From Pelomonas baiyunensis (lineage in GTDB: Bacteria > Pseudomonadota > Gammaproteobacteria > Burkholderiales > Burkholderiaceae_C): a stretch of 64,000 nt of DNA. A model generated the notes under the pieces. That model worked only from the letters and a program-made list of their open reading frames with translations. It made no database searches and was not told where the DNA came from. The stretch covers positions 434,001 through 498,000 of the forward strand of contig NZ_JBIGIB010000001.1 of assembly GCF_043555935.1 (NCBI RefSeq). Reading direction: 5' to 3'. A program made the position numbers and the translations under genes. Below, piece by piece: positions 32,592-39,761 of this stretch (position 1 is the stretch's first letter; the number at the start of each line of letters is the position of its first letter).

Positions 32592-32619
32592 TTGTCGCTC
32601 CGCAACGGCAACACATAAT
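32592..32619 (+). promoter_or_regulatory. Candidate promoter of the first porin gene
   Basis: TTGTCG (32592-32597), a 16-base spacer, and CATAAT (32614-32619). It gives a leader of about 110 bases containing a small AGCCC/GGGCT hairpin and AGGAG 7 bases before the porin ATG. Confidence 0.45.
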
Positions 32620-32736
32620 TTCATATCCGTGAATTCCCGAAGCCCTCGGGCTCTGGTGGAATACGCCCACTTCCGCACAGGAGGTGAGCTGCTGTGCTTT
32701 TCAGCGCCGGCTCGGATGAATACCTAGGAGTATCGA

Positions 32737-33762
32737 ATGAAAAAAGCTCTGATTGCCCTGGCCGTCCTCGGTCTGACCGGCGGCGCTGCCGTTGCGCAAT
32801 CGTCTGTCACTCTGTTCGGCATCGTTGACGCCGACATGAAGTACGTCAAGACCGGCAGTGCTTCGATGAACAAGCTGGATTCCTCCGGCCTGAACACCAG
32901 CCGTTTCGGCGTGCGCGGCACGGAAGACCTCGGTGGCGGCCTGAAGGCTGGCTTCTGGCTGGAATCCGAAGTCGGTACCGACACCGGTCTGGCTGCCAAC
33001 GGCGGCGCTTTCTGGGGCCGTCGCGCCACGGTGAGCCTCAGCGGCGAATTCGGTGAAGTGCGTCTGGGTCGCAACAAGACCGTGTCGCGCCTGCACGTTG
33101 AAGAGTTCGACCCGACGTCCTTCACGGGCCTGGGCAGCGTCAGCGTGCTGTTCAACAACCTGGGCAGCGGCAACAGCACCTCGTTCGGCCGTGCCGACAA
33201 CCTGGTGTCGTACTCTCTGCCGGGCAACCTGAACGGCTTCTACGGCGGCGTTGACCTGTCGGCCGGCGAAGGCACGGGCACCAACAAGGGCCAGTCCTTC
33301 CGTCTGGGCTACAAGAACGGTCCGCTGCACGTGTCCGGCGCCTACGCCAACACGTCCAACGCTGGCGACACCAGCAAGTTCAAGCTGACCTCGATCGGCG
33401 CCGCCTATGACTTCGGCGTGGTGCGTCCTTCGTTCTCGTACACCGAGAACAAGTACATGGCGCGCAAGCAGGAAATCATGACGGTGTCGGCTACGGCGCC
33501 GGTGGGCACGCAAGGCCAACTGTGGGCGTCGTACTCGTCCGCCAAGACCAGCGGCGAAACCGGTTTCGCCACCGTCGGTACCCCGAAGCTGTTCGCTCTG
33601 GGTTACATCCACAACCTGTCCAAGCGCACCGCGCTGTACACGACTGTGGCTGAACTGAAGAACGACGGCACGACGCGCTTCATCCTGGGCGGCGCCCCGG
33701 CCGCGACGGCCAACGGTCAAAAGTCCACGGGCTTCGACGTCGGTATCCGTCACAGCTTCTGA
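32737..33762 (+). CDS. Outer-membrane trimeric porin (Gram-negative porin family)
   Basis: A 341-residue porin. It has signal peptide MKKALIALAVLGLTGGAAVA, then QSSVTLFGIVDADMKY, the first strand of Burkholderiales-type 16-strand porins. SRFGVRGTEDLGGGLKAGFWLE and GEFGEVRLGRNKT (strands 3-5) follow, and the C-terminal strand GFDVGIRHSF ends in Phe as BAM substrates require. It provides passive diffusion of small solutes. The second porin gene is 174 bases downstream, but a strong terminator separates them. Confidence 0.95.
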   Translation: MKKALIALAVLGLTGGAAVAQSSVTLFGIVDADMKYVKTGSASMNKLDSSGLNTSRFGVRGTEDLGGGLKAGFWLESEVGTDTGLAANGGAFWGRRATVSLSGEFGEVRLGRNKTVSRLHVEEFDPTSFTGLGSVSVLFNNLGSGNSTSFGRADNLVSYSLPGNLNGFYGGVDLSAGEGTGTNKGQSFRLGYKNGPLHVSGAYANTSNAGDTSKFKLTSIGAAYDFGVVRPSFSYTENKYMARKQEIMTVSATAPVGTQGQLWASYSSAKTSGETGFATVGTPKLFALGYIHNLSKRTALYTTVAELKNDGTTRFILGGAPAATANGQKSTGFDVGIRHSF

Positions 33763-33796
33763 CGCCCGGCGGCTCCGGCCGCTTGAGATCAGGTCG

Positions 33797-33821
33797 AGCC
33801 GCCCATCGGGCGGCTTTTTTT
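33797..33821 (+). terminator. Terminator after the first porin gene
   Basis: AGCCGCCC, loop ATC, GGGCGGCT, followed by TTTTTT, 35 bases after the stop codon. It is strong. Confidence 0.94.
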
Positions 33822-33936
33822 ATGTCTCGCGCGAGACAGGGCAAGCGCTGTGGACATTCCACAACACGAAAGCGCGATTGCGGGACGGCTTGGCAGAGAA
33901 TCAGTTCGTTCACTTTCCTAGCAGGAGACAACCTTG

Positions 33937-35154
33937 ATGAAAAAAGCCACCTTGGCCGTCGCTGTCCTGGCCGCCAGCACCTCTGCTGCCTGGGCTCAAT
34001 CCAGCGTCACGCTGTATGGCATCGTCGATGCAGGCTTGCGCTACACGAGCAATGCCAACGCCGGCACCAGCACCAAGACCATGACTCCTGGCGGCATGTC
34101 GCAAAGCCGTCTGGGTGTGAACGTCACCGAAGACATGGGTGGCGGCCTGAAGGCTCTGGTGAACATGGAGCACCGCCTGAACTCCGACACCGGCGCTGCT
34201 TCGTCGGGCACGGACTTCTGGCGCCAAGCCTGGGTGGGTCTGCAGTCGAATGAGTTCGGCCAAATCCGACTGGGCCGTCAGTACAACATCCTGTTTGACC
34301 TGTACACCTCGACCTTCGCGTCCTTCCGCTACTCGCCGTACATCGAGGCTTACAAGCCCGAAATCGGCATGGCCATGGCGGCGCGCCAAGACAACATGGT
34401 CAAGTACCTGGTTCAGTTCGGCAACGTGTATGGCGAACTGCAAATGAGTGCTGGCGAAGGTCAGTCGGGTGCTGCAGCCGCGTTGCCCAACAAGACCATC
34501 GGCGGCCTGGTTCGCTACAGCGACGGCAAGTTCGGCGCGGGCGGTGCCTACCTGCAAGCCACCGAGCAAACCGGCAAAAAGATCAAGGCCACGGTGTTCG
34601 GCGCGTCGTACACGGACGGTCCGCTGTACGTTCACGCCTCGTGGGGTGAGAACAAGTTCGAGAACCCCTTCACCCTGCTGAACCAGTCCAGCGCTGCCGC
34701 TTTCGGCGCGTCGGCTGCAGCCGGTTCTGCCGCCAACATCGCCCTGACCACCCGCGGTGCGTACACCAGCGGCATCCTGGGCGCCAACGTGTTCAACGCC
34801 GACTCGGCTGACATCAAGAAGCGCACGATGGTCATGTTCGGCGCCACTTACCAGCTGACGCCTCAGCTGAACGTGGGTGCCAACGTGTGGCTGACCGAGC
34901 AAACGCACTACGGCACGGCCCAAAACCTGGCCGCTCCGTTTGCTGCTGCCCTGGCTGCCAGCACCGGCATGTCGACCAACGCCAACGTCAAGTCCAAGGC
35001 GGACTTCTTCGCCGTGGTGTTCGACTACGCCTTCTCCAAGCGCACCGACGCTTACCTGGAAGTCGACTACACCAAGACCAGCGGCGAAGTGCTGTTCGCC
35101 AACGGCGCTGGCAAGCGCGGCGGCGCCATGGTGGGCGTGCGTCACCGCTTCTGA
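33937..35154 (+). CDS. Outer-membrane trimeric porin, second copy
   Basis: A 405-residue porin with signal peptide MKKATLAVAVLAASTSAAWA, mature start QSSVTLYGIVDAGLRYTSNA, then SRLGVNVTEDMGGGLKALVN and EFGQIRLGRQYNILFDLYTS. It ends MVGVRHRF with the terminal Phe. It is longer than its neighbour, mainly through extra loop sequence rich in Ala/Ser (near 255-275 and 335-350), so pore selectivity should differ. The ATG at 33937 is chosen over the TTG 3 bases upstream; AGGAG lies 9-13 bases before it. Two terminator hairpins follow. Confidence 0.95.
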   Translation: MKKATLAVAVLAASTSAAWAQSSVTLYGIVDAGLRYTSNANAGTSTKTMTPGGMSQSRLGVNVTEDMGGGLKALVNMEHRLNSDTGAASSGTDFWRQAWVGLQSNEFGQIRLGRQYNILFDLYTSTFASFRYSPYIEAYKPEIGMAMAARQDNMVKYLVQFGNVYGELQMSAGEGQSGAAAALPNKTIGGLVRYSDGKFGAGGAYLQATEQTGKKIKATVFGASYTDGPLYVHASWGENKFENPFTLLNQSSAAAFGASAAAGSAANIALTTRGAYTSGILGANVFNADSADIKKRTMVMFGATYQLTPQLNVGANVWLTEQTHYGTAQNLAAPFAAALAASTGMSTNANVKSKADFFAVVFDYAFSKRTDAYLEVDYTKTSGEVLFANGAGKRGGAMVGVRHRF

Positions 35155-35161
35155 TCATGCG

Positions 35162-35220
35162 GCGGGGCTTGCCCCCGCTTTTGCATCTTGCACGGGCCGC
35201 TCAAGCGGCCCGTTTGCTTT
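35162..35220 (+). terminator. Tandem terminator hairpins after the second porin gene
   Basis: The first is GCGGGG/CCCCGC (35162-35178) followed by TTTTG. The second is ACGGGCCGCT/AGCGGCCCGT (35192-35213) followed by TTGCTTTT. They insulate the ABC transporter operon from the highly expressed porin. Confidence 0.85.
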
Positions 35221-35341
35221 TGGGCTTCAGCCTGCTCGTCGGGGTATGTCCTGCCCAAGGACTTTCCCGGACGTTTGGCGTGGGCGCGTTTCGCCATCAT
35301 GGGCGCTTCGTTCAACGCGTCCTGCGTGGTTTCAAGGCTTC

Positions 35342-36319
35342 ATGCTGGTATTCATTCTTCGACGCTTGGTGCAGGCGCTGGTGGTCATGCTGTCGGTGGC
35401 CTTCATCGCTTTCATGTTGTTCCAGTACGTCGGCGACCCCGTCACGAACTTGCTGGGGCAGGATGCCACCGAGGAGCAGCGCGTGGCGCTGCGCAAAGAC
35501 CTCGGGCTGGACCAACCGTTTCCGGTTCAGTTCGCGCGCTTTGCTGCCAATGCCGCGCAGGGCGAGTTCGGCATCAGCCTTCGGCAAGGCCGCAAGGTGT
35601 CGTCGCTGATCGGCGAGCGCTTCCCGGCAACCTTGGAACTGGCCGTGGTAGCCGGGCTGATCGCCCTGGGGCTGGGCATTCCGTTGGGTGTTTACGCGGC
35701 CTTGCGCCGCGGCCGGGCCAGTGCCCAACTGCTGATGACCGGCACGCTGTTTGGCGTGAGCCTGCCGAACTTCGTCATCGGCATCGTGCTGATCTGGGTG
35801 TTTGCGGTTGAACTGAAATGGCTGCCCAGTTTTGGTCGCGGTGACGTGGTGGCCCTGGGCGGCTGGACCTCGGGCCTGCTGACGCGTGACGGGCTGCTGC
35901 ACTTGATCTTGCCGGCCTGCACGCTGTCGGCGTTTCAGCTGACCTTGATCATGCGGCTGGTGCGCGCCGAGATGTTGGAAGTGCTGCGCACCGACTACAT
36001 CCGCTTTGCGCGGGCCCGCGGCCTCACGGATCGCAGCGTGTACTTCAGCCACGCTTTGAAGAATACGCTGGTGCCAGTGATCACCATCACGGGCTTGCAG
36101 CTGGGCTCGCTGATCGCGTTTGCCATCATCACCGAGCAGGTGTTCCAGTGGCCGGGCATGGGGCTGCTGTTCATCCAGGCCGTGCAGTTCGCAGACATCC
36201 CGGTGATGGCCGCCTACCTGTGTCTGATCTCGTTGATCTTCGTCGTTATCAACTTGGGCGTGGATCTGCTGTATTTCGCCGTCGACCCGCGCCTGCGCGT
36301 CGAGGGCAAGGCGCATTGA
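35342..36319 (+). CDS. Peptide-type ABC transporter permease (DppB/OppB family)
   Basis: A 325-residue six-helix permease. MLVFILRRLVQALVVMLSVAFI is the DppB-like first helix. RKDLGLDQPFPVQFARF lies in the periplasmic loop. The inner-membrane EAA loop RTDYIRFARARGLTDRSVYF contacts the ATPases, and the last helix ends FAVDPRLRVEG. It imports peptides or related solutes (glutathione and nickel-chelates are possible; the sequence does not decide). It is first of four overlapping or abutting genes. A binding-protein gene is absent from both ends of this operon. Confidence 0.92.
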   Translation: MLVFILRRLVQALVVMLSVAFIAFMLFQYVGDPVTNLLGQDATEEQRVALRKDLGLDQPFPVQFARFAANAAQGEFGISLRQGRKVSSLIGERFPATLELAVVAGLIALGLGIPLGVYAALRRGRASAQLLMTGTLFGVSLPNFVIGIVLIWVFAVELKWLPSFGRGDVVALGGWTSGLLTRDGLLHLILPACTLSAFQLTLIMRLVRAEMLEVLRTDYIRFARARGLTDRSVYFSHALKNTLVPVITITGLQLGSLIAFAIITEQVFQWPGMGLLFIQAVQFADIPVMAAYLCLISLIFVVINLGVDLLYFAVDPRLRVEGKAH

Positions 36320-36321
36320 GC

Positions 36322-37254
36322 ATGGCGGCCGACGTGACTTCCTCTTCTTCGGCGCTGCGGCGCTTCTTCGACGGCGACGTCTGGTATTCCTTCCGGACGT
36401 CACCCGTAGCCATGGTGGCGGCCACCGTGGCGGTGCTGGTGTTCGTCTGCGCGATGGCTGCCGAGTGGGTGGCGCCGCACAACCCGTTCGACCTGGCGAC
36501 GCTGGAACTGCTCGATTCGCTGAAGCCGCCCGCTTGGGTGGCCGGGGGCGAGGTGAAATACCTGCTGGGCACGGACGGTCAGGGGCGGGACATCCTGTCA
36601 GCGCTGATGTACGGCGCCCGCATTTCGCTCCTGGTGGGCGTGGCGTCGGTGCTGCTGTCCATCCTGATTGGCGTGAGCCTGGGTTTGTTGGCGGGTTTCG
36701 TTGGCGGCCGAACGGATGCTTTCATCATGCGCGTGTGCGACGTGATGCTGTCGTTCCCGTCCATCCTGGTGGCCTTGATGATCAGTGGGGTGGGCCGCAG
36801 CCTGTTCCCGCATGCGCCGGATGCGCTGGCGTTCGTGGTGCTGGTGCTGGCGATTGCGTTGACCGGCTGGGTGCAGTACGCCCGCACGGTGCGAGGCTCC
36901 ACGCTGGTGGAGCGCAACAAGGAATACGTGCAGGCCGCCCGGGTGATTGGCGTGCCCAGCTTGCGCATCATGCGGCGCCACGTGCTGCCCAACGTGCTGG
37001 GCCCGGTGTTGGTGCTGGCCACGATCCAGATTGCCTCGGCCATCATCACCGAGGCCACGTTGTCGTTCCTGGGGGTAGGGGTGCCGGCCACCAGCCCTTC
37101 GCTGGGCACCTTGATTCGCAACGGCAACGACTACCTGTTCTCCGGTGAATGGTGGATCACTGCATGGCCCAGCCTCACGCTGATCCTCATCACGCTGAGC
37201 GTCAACCTGCTGGGCGACTGGCTGCGTGATGCCCTCAACCCTCGCCTGCGATGA
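36322..37254 (+). CDS. Peptide-type ABC transporter permease (DppC/OppC family)
   Basis: A 310-residue partner permease. The N-terminal helix is TSPVAMVAATVAVLVFVCAM, followed by the DppC motif HPLGTDQLGRD-like YLLGTDGQGRDILSALMYGA. The EAA loop is NKEYVQAARVIGVPSLRIMRRHVLPN (quoted in part), and the final segment GDWLRDALNPRLR is canonical. It starts 2 bases after the first permease stop and overlaps the following ATPase gene by 4 bases. Confidence 0.93.
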   Translation: MAADVTSSSSALRRFFDGDVWYSFRTSPVAMVAATVAVLVFVCAMAAEWVAPHNPFDLATLELLDSLKPPAWVAGGEVKYLLGTDGQGRDILSALMYGARISLLVGVASVLLSILIGVSLGLLAGFVGGRTDAFIMRVCDVMLSFPSILVALMISGVGRSLFPHAPDALAFVVLVLAIALTGWVQYARTVRGSTLVERNKEYVQAARVIGVPSLRIMRRHVLPNVLGPVLVLATIQIASAIITEATLSFLGVGVPATSPSLGTLIRNGNDYLFSGEWWITAWPSLTLILITLSVNLLGDWLRDALNPRLR

Positions 37255-38231
37255 CTGCGCCCGTTCTTGAAGTGAGCCACCTGCGGGTGGAGTTCCCCAC
37301 GCGCCATGGCACTTTGCGTGCGCTGGATGATGTGTCGTTCGAGATCGCCCCGGGCGAGGTGTTGGGCGTGGTGGGTGAGTCCGGCGCCGGCAAATCGCTG
37401 ACGGGTGCCGCCATCATCGGCCTGCTGGACCCGCCGGGCCGCATTGCGGCCGGCGAGATCCGCCTGGGCGGCCAGCGCATCGACAACCTGCCCTACGACG
37501 CCATGCGACGCATTCGCGGACGCGAGATCGGCGCCGTGTTTCAGGACCCGCTCACATCGCTCAACCCGCTCTACACCGTGGGGCGCCAGTTGGTCGAGAC
37601 CATCACCACGCATCTCGGCTTGACCGCATCGCAGGCTCGAGCCCGCGCCATCGAGCTGCTGGCGGCAACCGGCATTCCGGCACCCGAGGCCCGTGTCGAT
37701 CACTTCCCCCACCAGTTCTCCGGCGGCATGCGGCAGCGCGTGGTGATTGCACTGGCGCTCGCGGCCAACCCCAAGCTGATCGTGGCGGATGAGCCCACCA
37801 CCGCGCTGGATGTGTCCATCCAGGCGCAGATCATTGCCTTGCTCAAGCGCGTGTGCCGAGAGCAGGGCGCCGCCGTCATGCTGGTGACCCACGACATGGG
37901 CGTGATTGCTGAAACCTGCGACCGCGTTGCAGTGATGTATGCCGGCCGTGTGGCCGAGATCGGCCCGGTGGCCGACGTCATCCACCGCCCGGCGCACCCC
38001 TACACCCTGGGCTTGATGGGTTCCATTCCGGCCATGGACGAAGACCGCGAGCGCTTGCTCCAGATTGACGGTGCCATGCCGCGCCTCAACGCGATTCCAG
38101 CCGGCTGTGCGTTCAACCCACGCTGCGGTCGGGCGGTCGATCGCTGCCGTGCGCAGCGCCCGGAACTGACGGCCACCGGTGCGACGCATGCCGCGTGCTG
38201 GTTGCCCGTGTCGCACGGAGAGTCCGCATGA
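37251..38231 (+). CDS. Peptide-type ABC transporter ATPase (DppD/OppD family)
   Basis: A 326-residue ATPase: Walker A GESGAGKSLTGAAIIG, Q-loop FQDPLTSLNPLYTVG, signature FSGGMRQRVVIALAL, Walker B LIVADEPTTALDVSIQ, H-loop LVTHDMGVIAE. The C-terminal oligopeptide-transporter extension contains CAFNPRC and CRAQRPEL, the conserved cysteine cluster of this subfamily. It overlaps the next ATPase gene by 4 bases (ATGA). Confidence 0.94.
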   Translation: MTAPVLEVSHLRVEFPTRHGTLRALDDVSFEIAPGEVLGVVGESGAGKSLTGAAIIGLLDPPGRIAAGEIRLGGQRIDNLPYDAMRRIRGREIGAVFQDPLTSLNPLYTVGRQLVETITTHLGLTASQARARAIELLAATGIPAPEARVDHFPHQFSGGMRQRVVIALALAANPKLIVADEPTTALDVSIQAQIIALLKRVCREQGAAVMLVTHDMGVIAETCDRVAVMYAGRVAEIGPVADVIHRPAHPYTLGLMGSIPAMDEDRERLLQIDGAMPRLNAIPAGCAFNPRCGRAVDRCRAQRPELTATGATHAACWLPVSHGESA

Positions 38232-39229
38232 GCGAGCCGTTGGTGGAAGTGCACGACCTGGCCAAGGTGTTCGACGTCTCGCCGCCGTGGCTGAACCGGG
38301 TGGTGGAGCGCAAGCCCAAGGCGTTTGTTCATGCCGTCGATGGCGTCAGCTTCAGCATCGCCCGTGGCAGCACCTTGGCCTTGGTGGGTGAGAGCGGCTG
38401 CGGCAAGAGCACGGTGGCGCGCTTGCTGGTGGGGTTGTACGGCGCCAGCCGCGGCGCGGTGCGCTTCGATGGGCAGGACATCGCCCAGACCCTGGCGGGG
38501 CCCGGTGCGCTGGCGTTGCGCCGGCGCATGCAGATGATCTTCCAGGACCCCTACGCCTCGCTCAACCCACGCTGGAAGGTGCTGGACATCGTGGCGGAGC
38601 CGTTGCGCGAGCACGGCCTGGTGCGTGACGATGCCCAGGCCCGTGCACGTGTGGGCGAACTGCTGAGTTCCGTGGGCCTCAACCCGGCCGATGCCGCGAA
38701 GTTTCCGCACCAGTTTTCCGGCGGGCAGCGCCAGCGCATCTCAATTGCCCGGGCTCTGGCCACGCAGCCCGAGTTCCTCGTGTGTGATGAGCCGACCTCT
38801 GCGCTGGATGTGTCCGTGCAGGCGCAGGTGCTCAACATCATGAAGGACCTGCAGCGGCAGCAGGGGCTGACCTACCTGTTCATCTCCCACAACCTGGCTG
38901 TTGTGCGCCACGTGGCGGACCAGGTGGGCGTGATGTACCTGGGGCGGTTGGTGGAAGTGGCAGCCAAGCAGGACTTGTTTGCCAGCCCCCGGCACCCCTA
39001 CACGCGGATGCTGCTGGACGCGATTCCCGACATCCACATGACCGGCCGGGCCCGCACCCCGGTGCAGGGCGAGGTGCCCAACCCGCTGAACCCGCCGAGC
39101 GGGTGCAGTTTTCACCCGCGCTGCCCTTTGGCGAATGAGCGCTGCAAGGCGGAGCGGCCCGCGCTTCGGAGCCTGGGCGGCATTCGCGTGGTGGCCTGCC
39201 ACGCGGTGGAGGAGGGGCGGGCGCCCTGA
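38228..39229 (+). CDS. Peptide-type ABC transporter ATPase (DppF/OppF family)
   Basis: A 333-residue ATPase: Walker A GESGCGKSTVARLLVG, Q-loop FQDPYASLNPRWKV, signature FSGGQRQRISIARAL, Walker B FLVCDEPTSALDVSVQ, H-loop FISHNLAVVRH, and the C-terminal CSFHPRCPLANERC cysteine cluster. It pairs with the DppD-like subunit. The ATG at 38228 is fixed by the ATGA overlap; the family N-terminus MSEPLVEVHDLAKVF supports it. It is the last gene of the operon and is convergent with lptM 11 bases away. Confidence 0.95.
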   Translation: MSEPLVEVHDLAKVFDVSPPWLNRVVERKPKAFVHAVDGVSFSIARGSTLALVGESGCGKSTVARLLVGLYGASRGAVRFDGQDIAQTLAGPGALALRRRMQMIFQDPYASLNPRWKVLDIVAEPLREHGLVRDDAQARARVGELLSSVGLNPADAAKFPHQFSGGQRQRISIARALATQPEFLVCDEPTSALDVSVQAQVLNIMKDLQRQQGLTYLFISHNLAVVRHVADQVGVMYLGRLVEVAAKQDLFASPRHPYTRMLLDAIPDIHMTGRARTPVQGEVPNPLNPPSGCSFHPRCPLANERCKAERPALRSLGGIRVVACHAVEEGRAP

Positions 39230-39240
39230 TCAGCCCCGGA

Positions 39241-39402
39241 TCACCGCGCGGTGCTGCTGGCCGCTGGAGCGGCGGGCGCGGATGCGGCGGCGCTCGGTTT
39301 GGGCAGGGTCAAGGGCCCCTTTTGCCCACAACCCGCAAGGGCTGCAAGGGTGATGCTGAGGGCGGCCAAGCACCCCCCTACACTGACGGCGTTTTTCTTC
39401 AT
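39241..39402 (-). CDS. lptM: LPS-assembly lipoprotein LptM (YifL family)
   Basis: A 53-residue lipoprotein. The signal peptide MKKNAVSVGGCLAALSITLA ends in lipobox LAGC. The mature protein begins CGQKGPLTLPKP, which is the strongly conserved LptM motif, and continues with an Ala/Pro/Ser tail. LptM helps LptD acquire its native disulfides at the outer membrane. It is divergent from cyaY with 11 bases between starts, the same neighbour as in Gammaproteobacteria. The usual downstream gene lysA is missing, replaced by the convergent ABC operon. Confidence 0.93.
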   Translation of the reverse strand: MKKNAVSVGGCLAALSITLAALAGCGQKGPLTLPKPSAAASAPAAPAASSTAR

Positions 39403-39413
39403 CGCTTCAGTGT

Positions 39414-39746
39414 ATGCCCCTGCCCGACGCCGAATACCTTGCCAAAGCCCACGACCTGCTGGCCCGCATTGAGGCCCAGATCGACACTTGGCTGGATGAC
39501 GATGTCGTGGACATCGACACCCACCGAACCGGCGGCCTGCTGGAGTTGAGCCTGCCGGGCGGCAGCAAGATCGTCATCAACACCCAGCCACCGCTGCAGG
39601 AGATCTGGGTGGCGGCACGCTCCGGCGGCTACCACTTCAAGTGGGACGGCGCCAACTGGGTGAATCGTGAGGGCGAGGAGTTTTGCGAGCGCCTGTCTCG
39701 CAGCGTGAGCGAGCAGGCGGGTCAGGCCTTGACCTTCAAGGCCTGA
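39414..39746 (+). CDS. cyaY: Frataxin-like iron-sulfur assembly protein CyaY
   Basis: A 110-residue frataxin homologue. It has an acidic first helix (AEYLAKAHDLLARIEAQIDT and WLDDDVVDID), followed by the frataxin sheet GGLLELSLPGGSKIVINTQP, PLQEIWVAARSGGYHFKWDG and NWVNREGEEF. It modulates cysteine desulfurase in Fe-S cluster assembly. It is a single gene, divergent from lptM and convergent with the PBP1A gene (15 bases apart). Confidence 0.95.
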   Translation: MPLPDAEYLAKAHDLLARIEAQIDTWLDDDVVDIDTHRTGGLLELSLPGGSKIVINTQPPLQEIWVAARSGGYHFKWDGANWVNREGEEFCERLSRSVSEQAGQALTFKA

Positions 39747-39761
39747 CGCAGCCGCACGCCA

